The notes beneath the pieces were generated by a model, which had not been told where the DNA came from, searched no databases, and saw only the letters and a program-made list of their open reading frames with translations. From Epiperipatus broadwayi (lineage: Eukaryota > Onychophora > Udeonychophora > Euonychophora > Peripatidae), in assembly GCA_028023455.1 (NCBI GenBank), contig JAQFVV010006306.1, positions 3,001,001 through 3,065,000 of the forward strand: a stretch of DNA of 64,000 nt, written 5' to 3'. Shown piece by piece: positions 11,901 through 23,533 of this stretch (its first letter is position 1; each line of letters opens with the position of its first letter). The position numbers and the translations under genes are program-made.

Positions 11901-12165
11901 TATATAAGCGTATTGCAGACACACTACGATAGATTGGGGTTCAAACTAAGGTATGAGGGTAGGAAATGGGTGAGAAAAGGTGAAACGAAGATCTGCAAAG
12001 CAGACCTTACTGTTTCAATATATTTGTTCCTTTAATTTTATTTTCACTTGAGAAGGTCTATTTGTAGTAGATGAACCATGGCAGTGTAAGGATTTTGGTA
12101 AAATTTTGGATTTAATCCAGTATTGTTATTGTTTTATGGATTTGCATTTTATTTATTACTAGTAT
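8926..12165. repeat. Foldback element interrupted by a 2.7 kb insertion
   Basis: Plus-strand 8930-9160 is mirrored by 9195-9283 and then, after a 2.7 kb gap, by 12018-12160. Landmarks on the left are CCAAAATTTTACCAAAATCC, AGACTTTCTCAAGTGAAAT and CATTTCAAACACCACC, and each has its reverse complement on the right in mirrored order. Removing 9290-12017 gives continuous arms of about 230 bp around a short loop at 9160-9195. No ORF, so this is a non-autonomous foldback/MITE. Confidence 0.75.
9290..12017. mobile_element. TG...CA insertion, possible long solo LTR
   Basis: It begins TGTAACAGTCAGAATCG and ends CTTACTGTTTCA. ATATAT immediately precedes it and immediately follows it, a candidate target-site duplication. 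The ends are fixed precisely because the surrounding foldback arm resumes exactly at each junction. TG...CA ends and a 4-6 bp duplication fit an LTR of a retrotransposon. A TATA-like GTATATAAGCG near 11892 and downstream GC-richer text could be a U3/R boundary. No gag/pol ORF, primer-binding site or second LTR was seen, and 2.7 kb is long for a solo LTR. A non-autonomous element of another class is possible. Confidence 0.45.
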
Positions 12166-13639
12166 AGTGTTAAGCATTTTTGGTTTTATATGTAAATGAA
12201 TACACCAAATTTCTTTTTAAAACTTGATTTTTATATGACTATTATAAAAATATAACTACATACCAATGTTTCAACTACTGAATAATATAGTCTTTTTCAA
12301 AAAAAATGACAATACAAATGTATAATAATAAATACAAATATCACATATTCCAAACAGATCCAAAAATTAAAAAAATGCTAAAAAATACTTTTTACCTCTC
12401 ACTTTTTCTATTACAAACAATCTCAAAACTTTATCAAAATTTTTAACATTTATATACCCATCCAAAAATACACTAAAAACATTTAATTAACAATTTTGTT
12501 TTTTTCTCCTAACATTATATTACAGATGTATTGTTGTTTTATGGTCAGTGCATTAATACTCATTTGATCAGTCCAACTTTCCAGCCAAAAATGTGGATAT
12601 TTGTGTATTGAACAATTATTGCAAGGCTTTGTCTAGAGACTTTAATTTCTGTAATTACTTAGAAATTTTACCTATCCGAAAAGAAAAAGTTCCACAGAGT
12701 TATATGCATGATTAAAAGATGTGCCACTAGACATTTATAAAGTCTAAATAAATACTTTAAATGGGCTTTAAACTGTGTTCAATGTGCTTTAAAATTCGTA
12801 ATAATCAAGCATATTTTGCCGATAGAAAGACCTTCCAAACCACGACACTAGATAGCGACTTTTATAAAGCCTGTTTAAAGTATTTACACGTGCTTTCTGT
12901 GCGCTGAATAAATTAATTACTACTCTTCAAAGACTAAATAAATAATATAATATAGAAAGTAAATAGAATTTTGTTCAAATGTAAATAAAAATATTATGTA
13001 AATATATTTGCAAGTAAAAAAAAGTAAAAAGTTGGATATTTGGGGTGGTTATGTGTAGAAGTAAAGGGAAATAAACAATAAATATATATTTCAATTTTAA
13101 AAATTAAATTGTTTGCAAATGCACTCCATTTCAATCAAATTTCGATGAGAAAACATTTATACTTTTATATATTAACATCCACCATGAAAAATGATAGCAG
13201 AATCTTGGTTCAAATTTTTGCTTCGACATTGTCTTATCAAAATTAGCCATCACCATTTAGATCTATTATTAAGCCAATGTAGAAAGATCGTTCCAAACTA
13301 TATTTTTTCTTTTCCTCATTTCTCTGGTAAACTTCCCTAACTCATTCAATCATCTACATGTGGTTTCATTATTGTTTTTTTAACAATCTGACTTGCTTTT
13401 ATCTATCAACTCTATGTCTTTATTTTGATTCTTTTTGAATACCATCGACTTGATTATAATTTGGCAATTAAATTGTAATTTTTGCGAACTTAATATTCAA
13501 AGATATCTATTTATTTAATAGTTTACTTTTTAATACAGTATATCTAACAATACTTCTATCAAAAGTAATGATCTGTTCTCTAACCCTTTTATATCTCTTA
13601 CTAATTTTTGATGACATAATAGTTATTATCATTATTTTC
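12166..13639. other. Non-coding, no recognised gene
   Basis: AT-rich sequence. Around 12720-12890 the segment ACTAGA...TTTATAAAG recurs in degenerate form about 130 bases apart. Nothing else recognised. Confidence 0.4.
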
Positions 13640-14130
13640 AATTATTATGATCCCACTGCAGGATGAAGACCTCTTCAAGTTTAATCTAATTTCTCCAATG
13701 CATGGCATCTCTTCTGACATATTTTATTCAGCCATCTCAAATGTGGTCTTTTTCTGGGTCTTTTGTCTCTTGGGATCCATTTTAAACCTTCATTTATCCA
13801 TTTGTTATTATCTGATCTAGCAATATGTTCAGTCTAGTTTCATTTCTACCTCATAATTCCTTCAGTACTGTTTAGTGATTTTGCTTTAGATCCCTTCTTG
13901 TTACTCCTAACATACACCTCTCCATTCTTCGTTGAGTAATTGAAATGTCTGTATTGCTCTTTTATTAAGAATTTAAGTCTGAGATCCATAAGTATGGATT
14001 AACAAAACACTTCTACTAAAAACTTTTCTTTTCAAATACCTACATGTATGTTTTAATATTATTTCTTGGATTATGCTTCCATATGTAGTAATAATGTGAG
14101 TAAGGTATTTGTATTTATTTTGCTTAATTC
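13640..14130 (-). pseudogene. Decayed RTE LINE 3' fragment
   Basis: Read on the minus strand, degraded equivalents of the RTE tail follow one another. On the plus strand these are CACTGCAGGATGAAGACC, the GTGGTCTTTTTCTGGGTC block, CTTCTTGTTACTCC and ATCCATAAGTA, matching 5035-5430 in the intact copy. Stops and indels interrupt all frames. This is older than the 5.0-8.1 kb copy. Confidence 0.75.
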
Positions 14131-15375
14131 ATTACTAAAGTGTTTAAGGGATTTTCTCAGAAAAATAAAATAAAGAACTAACAGTAAATACTATTAAATT
14201 TAATTTTTTTAATGGTTCTTCCCTTTCACACAAACAGAAAATGAAAATAGCTAATTTTAAATGAATTGACTAGCTTAGGAATTACTTTATATATTGTAAA
14301 TCATGAAATTTGTGGGTTTCCATAAAATGTATTTTTCCATTTATTCTTATTCTCAAACAGATAGAATTATTAAATCATTTCAAAATTTTTAAAACTTTCT
14401 TATTGATTGTGAATTAGATTTTTTTTTGTAAGTCTTTATAAAACTACAGACCTTTAATTATCTTTAAATATTTTCTAGCATCAGTTAACTTCTGCTAGAA
14501 AATGATTACGAAAGTCACTCTAAGCTTTATGATTCATTTCTTTGTATGAGCTTTCATAAAAGTGTACTTTCATTTAACATTGAATGGGGGGGGGTCTACA
14601 ATTTCATAACTAAAATCTGCAAGTTTAATGAATAGGCAAACCACTAAAATCTTTCTATCAATATGCAAAAAAATTTTATTTGTTATTATTTATGCAATAT
14701 GGATTTTCTTCTTTTTTTTTTTTTTAAACATTAAATTTATTGTTATTCTAAACAGAAAATAGAAATAATATAAAATCTTCATGATCGCAAATCAAGATAC
14801 TTAAGATTGGCCTATATAATTGCATTTAGGTGCAAAGATAAGATGGTCATTTTTTTTAAAGTCTCTATCATGTAACTTGGATCAAGAGTTTTTTTATAGT
14901 CAACACAAAATGTTAATTTGATGTGACAATACAGTGCATGTGTGGGGATTGATTATCTTCTGCTTAGAATTATAGTTTTATACTGCGTTAGTAAATCCCA
15001 TAGTCCATTACATTAAATTTATTGTTATATGACTGAAAATCAGATCATAATTATAAGTGCTGAATTTAATCTTATATTTTTGACATTTGTAGAATTTATT
15101 TTACTTTTTTTTATATATATCATTGATAATGTAAAAAATCAAATAGTATAGTAGAAGATTTTGAGATAATTTACACGGATGTATATGGTTTATATCTACT
15201 GTCCATTGCTGGAGCCACCGGCCTATACCAAAATAGACAAAAATATGCCAATTTTTTTTTTTCATAAAAAATTAAATATTTAAAAAAAACACACAAAAAT
15301 AACCCAATTTATTTAGATAACAAATCTGAAAGTATATTTAGCAAACAATGGTGAAAAATTGTATTAGCAGACACA
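14131..15375. other. AT-rich non-coding stretch
   Basis: Low-complexity T- and A-runs and a G8 run near 14586; no gene or named repeat recognised. Confidence 0.4.
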
Positions 15376-17998
15376 GGAAAGAGTTATTATGAAAAGTCCT
15401 GAGTTCAAATCCCTCTAATTACATAAAAATAAGATAATACATTTAATAATATAAAAAATAATACAATATATTGTAACGGGATAGCGTTACATAGGGTTTA
15501 AATCTAGGAAAATATATGTATTATAACGAGACAAGTCGATGTAAACAAACACACACACACTCAAGCAATACAAAAGACTCGTAACATTATATTTGTAACC
15601 TTTAATAGTTTTCTTCCCATTTATAAACTACATTTATAAAATACAGATAATAATTGTCTAATTAAATAGTTAAGGCTTTCACATAAAATTAATAATAGAA
15701 CATTCTCTAAAATAATATAATAAAGGAAAATATAATATGCTCTAATAAATATTCAAAGTTAATTTCCATTTGTATGCGCCACGGGATATTTAAAATGTTT
15801 CTTTCTAAATTATAATTTTAGCAAAGGTAAAACTCATAGAAAAGATTTGAGAAAAGATTAAATGCTCGACTTCTAAAATTAATGTAGATTGTATTGTTCT
15901 TGTGAAAACACGCACACGCATGCACTCAAAGTGTGAATGAATAAGGTTTGTTAACTGAGATTGCAACATGAGATTGCCGAGACCAAAATTTGCCTTAAGC
16001 ACAAAGGATTGAGTGAACATTACGTCAAACACGGACCTGAACGACAACTCTTAAAAATATGGAACTCTGGGGGGAGATTGGATCCTAAGATAAGGATTAC
16101 CTCTTATAAATATCAAACGAAATCTATTCAATGGCTTTTTCTTTTCTTTTGTTATTATTATTACTGTTGTTGTGTTTTTTTTGGTTGCTGTTATCATTGT
16201 TGATATCGTTGCTGAAAGAGTTCCTCACTTAATGTGTTTAGAATATAGCGTGACATAGAATAATATTCTTCCAGTTCGCCGTATCCAAATCCAAGATGAT
16301 CATTATGAAATTAATACTGAGAGCGTCGATTGTCATGAGGGGCTAGAAAACCCTTCAGTGATTGATCGACGCTCCGCCACCGAATATCTCCGAAGCTATG
16401 GAAATTCAATAACATCTCCACGTGAAATTAATGCTCCAACCTAATAATTATGTTCCGAGAAATACCAACATCGTCCAGACCATGCTATGCTCACTTTAAA
16501 TAAACAAATCACTTCATCATGAAAGCCATCTCCCACGTTCAAATCCTCGTTTCACTCGAAGCAGCGGAAGTCAAAATCAAATCCTAGGTAAATAGTTTAT
16601 TTTATATTATGTTTCATTCACTCAATTCGTAAACTCTTAAAGGCAATCTCATAGTTAACTAACTCACACTTGCGTAAATAAATCATAAAATTTGCTGTAA
16701 CATTTAATCTATTATTGCAATCTATCGTAATCGTAGGACTTTCAAAACATGAACTTTGAACTTAAGTAAAATCTAATAAACCATAATCCGTATTCTCAAA
16801 ATGTAAAAGGAAACTTGTATTTATCATTCATACTTTATTATGTTTAATATGTTTCTCTGCGAGCGTGAATGTGTGTGTGCGTGTGCGAATAAAATTCAAA
16901 TTAATATTTATATTCAATAAATTCGTTCAGTATATAAACAAGTCGAGCATTTCTCAAGTCTTTTCATACAATTAAAGTCTTATATCATTTACTCTTGATC
17001 GTTCATAAATTTATCGTTAAATTATATTTATTTAGATTTAGATTTATTTTCAATGTTTCTTTTAAATGTAATATGCCAACATCGTGCCGTGAGTCACGAT
17101 GTTTATTTATTTTCCCTTAGTTAAGATAGACTTAAGAATTGGGCGGGTCTATGATTAATATATAAACAAATGTCAAACAATTATATTGAATATAGCATAT
17201 AGGGGGGATGATCTTATAAGCCTAATTGTTCGGGGCATAAACGAACCGTCGTATTGGTCACAAACAACCAATAATCAAGTCTAGTGCTAGGATCAATCAG
17301 TTACCTAACTAAAACTTCTTTCCCATTAGTGAACTGTGCGTCTTTTCCATAAGGAGTTGTCTTTGAAACAATCATACAACGGCCCTGAGTAACCTTATTG
17401 GTCCATGCTGGGAGTTGGAGCTGGTGGGCGGGATTAGACTTCAAAATCGTTTTGATGTGATGTAAGGTGATGCGAGTAATTAAATTCAACTTAAATAATC
17501 GTATCTGGCGCCCCCTTGTGTTGATAGTAAATAACTATCAATATAAGTAAATAAATAAAGCTTTACAATATCTACAAAACAAACTTGAAAATAACATATT
17601 AAGGGAACAAACAATGACTGAAAAACAAATTTTCTCAATAAGTGGATGAATGCCAAGATTATATAATAAATTAAATTATTGGTAATAGCAAGTACTAATT
17701 TAATTTCTTCTGAAATACTTGCTTTGATGACATTTATTAAAAAATTGTCATCAAAGCAAGTATTTCAGAAGAAATTAAATTAGTACTTGCTATTACCAAT
17801 AATTTAATTTATTATATAATCTTGGCATTCATCCACTTATTGAGAAAATTTGTTTTTCAGTCATTGTTTGTTCCCTTAATATGTTATTTTCAAATTTGTT
17901 TTGTAGATATATTGTATTATTTTTTATATTATTAAATGTATTATCTTATTTTTATGTAATTAGAGGGATTTGAACTCAGGACTTTTCAGTCTACTCAT
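15376..17998. repeat. Long palindromic foldback interrupted by a 2.1 kb insertion
   Basis: 17568-17735 and about 17747-17925 form an almost perfect palindrome (arms ~165 bp, spacer ~12 bp, centred near 17741). The next block, 17909-17998, is the reverse complement of 15376-15471, which lies beyond the 15472-17567 insertion. With the insertion removed the arms extend to about 260 bp each and end in a tRNA-like GAGTTCAAATCCCTCTAAT. No ORF. The arms differ at very few positions, so the palindrome is young or maintained by gene conversion. Confidence 0.85.
15472..17567. mobile_element. TGTAA...TTACA insertion with ATAT duplication
   Basis: The insertion starts TGTAACGGGATAGCGTTACA and ends AAAGCTTTACA. 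ATAT stands on both sides, and the interrupted palindrome resumes exactly at both junctions. The perfect 5-bp TGTAA/TTACA ends and 4-bp duplication suggest an LTR or LTR-derived element. TGGCGCC at 17507 resembles part of a primer-binding site but lies close to the 3' end. No long ORF or second LTR is visible. Compare the similar insertion at 9290-12017, which begins with the same TGTAAC. Confidence 0.5.
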
Positions 17999-18215
17999 CC
18001 TGCATTTCATCTCAAGCAATGGATACACATGATCCCCAAGGTACATCTGTTGGGCCAGATCATAATCTCCCATCATATATACAGACAGTGTGTGGCTTAT
18101 ATTAATATAGCAGTCCCTCAAACTCTAATGGACAGGTTTCAGTCTTATCACCCGTCCAACTATTCAACCATCCATTTTATTGAAAAACTGATGATGGAAT
18201 GCTGAAAGCTCTCAC
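17909..18215 (-). repeat. Foldback-B repeat (tRNA-like end), copy 1
   Basis: The plus strand reads GGGATTTGAACTCAGGACTT, then TACACATGATCC, CCAGATCATAATCTCCCATC, TTAATATAGCA, TAATGGACAGGTTTCAGTC and a final CTGATGATGGAATGCTGAAAG. Block order matches copies at 35.4, 43.6, 44.1, 45.0, 46.4 and 62.4 kb. In minus orientation a degenerate A box and a GAGTTCAAATCC B box lie in tRNA-like spacing. Confidence 0.65.
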
Positions 18216-18589
18216 TGGATTTGATATTGGATTTTTTTTGCATTGCGTGCATTCAAATCACTTGCTATGATTATTATCAAATTTCTCATCGGATGTTTGT
18301 TGACTAAATACAGTTTGCCTTCACTATTAATTTAATTTCTTTATTATTGCTAAATATATTAATTTCAGGTTTGTTTTCAAAAATATTACTTTTTATTTTT
18401 TTGATTTTGAAGCTTATTCTTGGCTATGTTGGTCTAGTCCTACCAACAGGTAGCACATGTAAGCAACTAACGTCTAAATAAATACTTGTGTATAGGATTT
18501 GTATAAGTAATGGTAACACCTGATTGTCCTTTTATTAACATGTCATCATAATGACCATTTTCTCAAGAATGGCCAATATTTTATGAGAA

Positions 18590-19312
18590 ATAAAATAAAC
18601 AGAGATCATTTACCTCATTTACATTTTGCACATGATGCAGTTGTTTTTACAAATAAGGCTCTAAAGCTTCAGGAAATATTGCAAGAGTTAACGGATGAAA
18701 ATAAGAAAATAGAACTGATGATAATTGCTAAAAAGACATAATTAGAAGTTAATAACTAGAGATACCTTAGTCAGATCGTTAATATAAATGGAAACACAAT
18801 GGATGAAATTAATCGTAGAATTAAAACTTGGATCGAGTGCTTATGGTAGAGATAATATTGAAAGGAAATATGGTTATGTGTTTTACCAGTTCTTACTTAT
18901 AATTCTGAGATTTGGTTATTTAACAGAAGATCAATATAGAGACTTCGGACCATTCAGTGAACTACGAAGAGATGTATGTAGAAATAACAAGAAGGGATCT
19001 CAAATGAAATACATGCGTGAGAGAACAAACAGATATTGACATCATTGAAGGAATTAAGAGGCTCATATGCAGTTGGGGGTGAATATGCTGTTAGAAGAAG
19101 TAATCATAGATTGGCAGTTGAAATCTTAAACTGGATTTTATGAGATTGCAAAAAGCCTAGAAAGAGATCACAAAAGAGATGGATGGATGAGATAAAAAGT
19201 TTGCTAGTATAATGTGGAGAAACGTGGCTAGAGATAGGAGAAACTGGATTAAACTTGGCAAAACTTTCATCTTGCAGAGGATCTATAAATGGTTGAAAAT
19301 AAAGATGATAAT
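18590..19312 (+). pseudogene. Decayed RTE LINE fragment (RT motif to C-terminus)
   Basis: A plus-strand relic. It starts near the equivalent of HLDFADDVVVF (CATTTTGCACATGATGCAG), continues through the LQE(M/I)LQEL region, the VNSYKYLGQIIN equivalent and NEINHRIKLG-type text at 18788-18860, and ends with the GETFILQ equivalent near 19255. Stops and indels occur in every frame. It is more diverged than the 5.0-8.1 kb element. Confidence 0.75.
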
Positions 19313-19814
19313 TCAAATTAATTTCTTATCAATTTTCAGTATTTTACTATAATCCTTCTGTATTGCTTCTAGTATTTTTACAACTTACCAGATCCAATTT
19401 TAAGAAATACAGCTGTGAAAGTACAGTATTCTAAACCACTTTCGTTTTTTCTAGGTCAAATGTTCTAACTTGAAAGTTTTGTTCTCTTCCAAGTATTAGT
19501 CTTTTCCACTGCTGTACTTTTTATATTCATAAATTTTTTTATTTTTTATAGATTTAATTTTCTTCATGATAACATTTTCTTATTATCATAGTTGCTGGCA
19601 ATCACTTTTCCACAACTCTTTTAATTGGAAGATGGGATATTGACTCAAGAAGACTAAACAAATATGGAATTTTAGACCGCATCCATTTCTCCACCAGAAA
19701 TTATATTTTCAAATAGCAAGGTTTATTATCAGCAAATTATCTTTTAAGCAGTATATAGATAAATGAATTTTCTCATGGCGGCAGTTGAAAATGATTCTGG
19801 TAATCCATAGTTAT

Positions 19815-20078
19815 CTTTGTTTTAGAACGTTACCTTAAAATTCAATAATTAAGAATCTAAGGACCCAGGTTCGAATCCCATGCTAGTACTGTCACTGGTC
19901 AGGCCGGCAACACCCGAAGAAGAGGGGAGAATAATACCTCTCGAAACGTTGTGCATCTACTAACCTATTTGGTATGCTGTTCAATTGAATGTATTTGGAA
20001 TATTTAAATAAAATTAAATTTTTCTAAAGACATTCAATACACATATTGTATGATTGAAATAGTCCAATACACAAATAC
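19815..20078 (+). repeat. tRNA-derived SINE with hammerhead-like body, copy 1
   Basis: Compared with the better copy at 46822-47107, the A-box region is decayed here (TTTTAGAACGTTACC), but the B box CAGGTTCGAATCCC is intact at about 19867-19882. The body contains CACCCGAAGAAGAGG...CCTCTCGAAACGTTG, a hammerhead-like core in which the first U of CUGANGA is C. The 3' part (TTGAATGTATTTGGAATATT and onward) is shared with all copies. The structure is head, conserved body and AT-rich tail. Confidence 0.75.
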
Positions 20079-21170
20079 AATTGATGTTATCTTCTTTTTT
20101 CTTAATGCCTTCTAGTTTTTAACTGAAGTTGTGTTTTTAAACACTGACAGTTCCTCTTTAATAGATTCAATTTTAACTGCAGTTGATCTTTAACTAAACG
20201 GAACTGTATGTTATTGTTTTTCATCTTTGTATATAACTGCTGTCTATTTACATGATAATTTGAGTTTTATCGAAATTAATGTTACCTGTTTGAAAAATTT
20301 GTTGACTTATTTTTACTGGATGATGTGTTTGTTTTTTGTCAGTCTTTAGTTAGTGACTCATTTGATTAACAAATAGATGAATACAAGAGAAATTAATTAT
20401 AATTACATTTTCTTTTCTTGATTTTGAACAACGTAATGAATTTTATACAAATTGAAGTTTAAAATTGACTTTTAAATTTTAAAACTACTTGTACATAAAT
20501 TCATTATTAATGCAAAGAAAAATAAATTATTTATTTTACAAAGATTCATTTCATGCCACCCAATTTTTAAAACAGTAGTTACATTATTTATGAATTTTAT
20601 AAATGATAAAGTTGTTATTTCGTCACCATTTTCTTTAGTTTGCCACATAAAATCCACATGGCTTTTCCATTATAGAAACTAATTTTATTCATTACTGGTT
20701 TTTAATATTATCATCAGCTTTACTCAGTCTTAACTATTAGCAGAAAATTTGATTTAATTCCTTATTAAACGATTTAGAATTGTCTTAATACTTAAAACAC
20801 TTTTTTTTGTCAGAATTTCTTATGTATCAGCATTTATAAATGATGGCCTACATTTGCGCATACATTTTTTTATTATCGTATCACAGAACATTCTTGTTCT
20901 AATACATTACTCAGGATTATTTGTAAGCAGACTCATAATGAATGTTCTGCAGTATGCTTTTAATCCTAAACGTTACATATTTGAGCAGTAGTAAAAGTTA
21001 TTTATATGCTGTTGAAATTAGTATTGGTAATGTTCTGATCTATCATGTCAGCTGTTTGATGGCATTGATGCTAAGCAAAAACATATTGATATAATGATCC
21101 CAGGCTATCCATTCTATAGAACTATGATGTCCATAAAATTAAAAAAATGCAAACAAAATATAAAAATGTA
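20079..21170. other. AT-rich non-coding stretch
   Basis: No gene, repeat family or splice-flanked exon recognised. Confidence 0.4.
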
Positions 21171-21174
21171 AGTA

Positions 21175-21775
21175 GACTTTTTGGGACAGTAATTAATCAG
21201 AGACTGGCTTTGTATGTGTGTGTGTCGATAAAATATTCGAATAGCAAATAATAGTACATTGGAGTCTTTTTTTGGACAGTAATTCCAACAAATTTTTACA
21301 ATGAAAGCCGACTTTGATTTTTTTGGGACAGTAATTAATCAGAGACGTGCTTTTTACAGTTTTTTTTTAGTTTGTGTTTCGTAAAAGTTATGGTACTTTT
21401 TTAATAGAAAATTTAATTAATTTTTATCCTTTTTTGGACAGAAATTAATCAGATACCGCATTTTGGGGGTGGAAGTAAATTAGATTGCACTCTTTTTTGT
21501 GTGTGTGTATATATAAAATTACGTTACTTTCTTAATAATAAATAATAGTAAATATAGCGGAGACTTATTTGGATGGTAATTAATCAGAGATGGGCTTGTT
21601 TGGGGTTTTTTCCCATATCGGGAAAGTTACGGTAGTTTTTAAATAAAAAATTAAATTACATTTTACACTTTTTTGGACAGTAATTAATCAGACACTGAGT
21701 TTGAGGGGGGAAGTAATTTCGATTGCAATTTACCCAATAAAGTTATTAATAATTATAACAAACTATTACAATGAA
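21175..21775. repeat. Imperfect minisatellite, ~108-140 bp period
   Basis: GGACAGTAATTAATCAGA and close variants recur at about 21184, 21324, 21437, 21568 and 21676. Each is followed by a short GC-richer segment (GACTGGCTTT, GACGTGCTTT, TACCGCATTT, GATGGGCTTG, CACTGAGTTT) and a T- or G-rich spacer. Period varies because of spacer indels. No coding content. Confidence 0.75.
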
Positions 21776-21939
21776 ATCCGACTCTGGTGTCTGGCAATTG
21801 GCAATTTTGAGAGTTCGAAGTAGCCATCTTTCTAAATCTCAGATGATTTATTGTGATATGTTACTTGCATCATGATTTTTGAAATAGTACTGTGCCCGAC
21901 CCTAAAATCCAATTTGTGACGCTAACACAGTCCTGATGA

Positions 21940-22000
21940 AACAGTGACGATACTGTTAAAACTGTTAGAAGGTACCAGTAGGTCAGTTCACATGAAACAA
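21940..22000 (+). ncRNA. Hammerhead-like motif with altered core
   Basis: CCTGATGA at 21943 is followed by a perfect 6-bp stem II (AACAGT, loop GACGAT, ACTGTT), then AAAA where GAAA is required, and a possible stem III (ACTG/CAGT) ending in T then A. Stem I pairing is poor. The missing G12 means it should not cleave, so this is at best a relic. Confidence 0.35.
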
Positions 22001-22321
22001 AACAGGTGGACCTGAAAAGTTAAATTAATTAGACACGATGCAGTCAACACACCGTCAGACAATACTGTAATGAACTCAGCATTACGATAACGTGCGTAAC
22101 ACAAGCAACTACAGCAGGCAGCCAATGAAGGCATTTTTCTGTGCTTTTAGCATAGAAAAAGGCCACAGCGGCAGCCAAGTAAACTGACTCTTTCTGTGTT
22201 TTATTGTACCAAGAAAGCTATCTGCTTGGCTGCAGCTGCAGAAACGGCATATTTTTAGCAATTTAGCTAGAAATAGCGCCGTCAAGCGGCTGACATGATA
22301 GATCAGAATATTGCCTTAGTA

Positions 22322-22323
<2 letters not shown>

Positions 22324-22391
<68 letters not shown>
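22324..22391. repeat. (TTA)n microsatellite
   Basis: An uninterrupted TTA trinucleotide tract of about 22 units. Confidence 0.95.
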
Positions 22392-22674
22392 GTATCTTGT
22401 AATAATGCAGTTTTAATTTTACAATAACACATGACATGGCTGGATTATTGAATCAAATTTTTTACTATTTTAATTACCCCACTGTTTCTATTTTTGCTCA
22501 ATTGTATAACATTACTATTTTGCATTCCCTCTAATTACTAGTTCATATAACATTAGTCTTATCTTCTCCTTTTTACTTCTTTGTATCTTTCTTCATGTAT
22601 TCATATATATCAAACTTTTCTTATACTCTCCTCATATACACCTCAGTGCATTTTTTATAATTCCTCTCTTTATT

Positions 22675-22905
22675 TTTCTTACAGTTTCGACTGTCCTGCA
22701 GTTTTCATCAGAGCTACAACATAATTATAATAATAAATAATAAGTATAAATTAAAAAATGTAAGGGTAAAATTAGTTAAAATTATATGTAGTTATGAATA
22801 ATAATGTAAAAAAATATGTATATAAAATTATGGTTATATGATTATATGTTTAAATGTTGTAGCTCTGGTGAATACTGCAGGATAGTCTCAAAACTGTAAG
22901 GAAAT
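22675..22905. repeat. Inverted repeat with hammerhead-like arms upstream of the PLE
   Basis: 22681-22735 is mirrored by 22845-22905. The minus strand of the left arm contains CTCTGATGA (22705-22711 core), stem II (ACTG, loop, CAGT), CGAAAC (GAAA at 22685-22688) and CTGTAAG. The right arm, read on plus, has CTGGTGA and CAAAA, so its core is decayed. The A-C mismatch closing stem II departs from the standard G-C. The position just 5' of a PLE fits the known association of hammerheads with PLE repeats. Confidence 0.5.
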
Positions 22906-23186
22906 AAATGAGTAATTATATAAAAATTGCATTGAAGTGTGTATATGGGGAGAATATATAACATTACGGATTTATTACAAGATTTATCCATCTGCCACTA
23001 GACCTTCCTGAATGTTTGCCAATTCTAAATTACATAAACCAGGTGAACCATTAAGATTGATGATGGATTTTGATGGAGTGCATTATTTTGAAGCAGCCAA
23101 ATTACTTATAGAATACCTTAATTTTTGGCTCATATACTATCAATTCTTTTTTCCAATTCATTTCTAAAATCAAAAACATTCAACTT

Positions 23187-23519
23187 ATGAATATGGCTAT
23201 AATGGATGTGAAAGAATTATATGGATCCATAAATAGAAAATTATCCATTCAAATAGTGCATAAAGAACTTTTGAGAACACATTGCCCTATTGAAAGGGTT
23301 AAATTTATTGTTGCTTTTCTTTCTTGGCTTGTTTTGCACATTTTTACACTCTTTGAAAACAAATGGTATACTATGAAAGATGGATGGTCAATGGGCTTAC
23401 CTGTCAGTGACATTTTATCTAATGTCTACTTAAATAAATTTGAGAGCTCCATAATACCAAAATATTACAATACCACCCATGATTTTATACGTACAACAAG
23501 AACTTTAAAATTTATCTAA
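23187..23519 (+). pseudogene. PLE reverse transcriptase N-terminal palm fragment
   Basis: About 110 codons. MDVKELYGSINRKLSIQIV corresponds to the SFDVxSLFTxIP motif of PLE RTs, and WSMGLPVSDILSNVYLNKFE to the GxxMGSPLSPxxANxYME motif. The first catalytic Asp is present (D in MDVKELY). The frame runs out in RTTRTLKFI and stops before any YxDD motif, so the second pair of catalytic aspartates is absent. Dead as a polymerase. Confidence 0.82.
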
Positions 23520-23533
23520 TCTATCACTTAGCA

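Noticed and set aside
18188-18215. CTGATGATGGAATGCTGAAAGC at the end of foldback-B copies as a hammerhead
   Set aside because: The segment between CTGATGA and GAAA cannot form stem II, and other copies (35.4, 62.6 kb) read CAAAG instead of GAAA.
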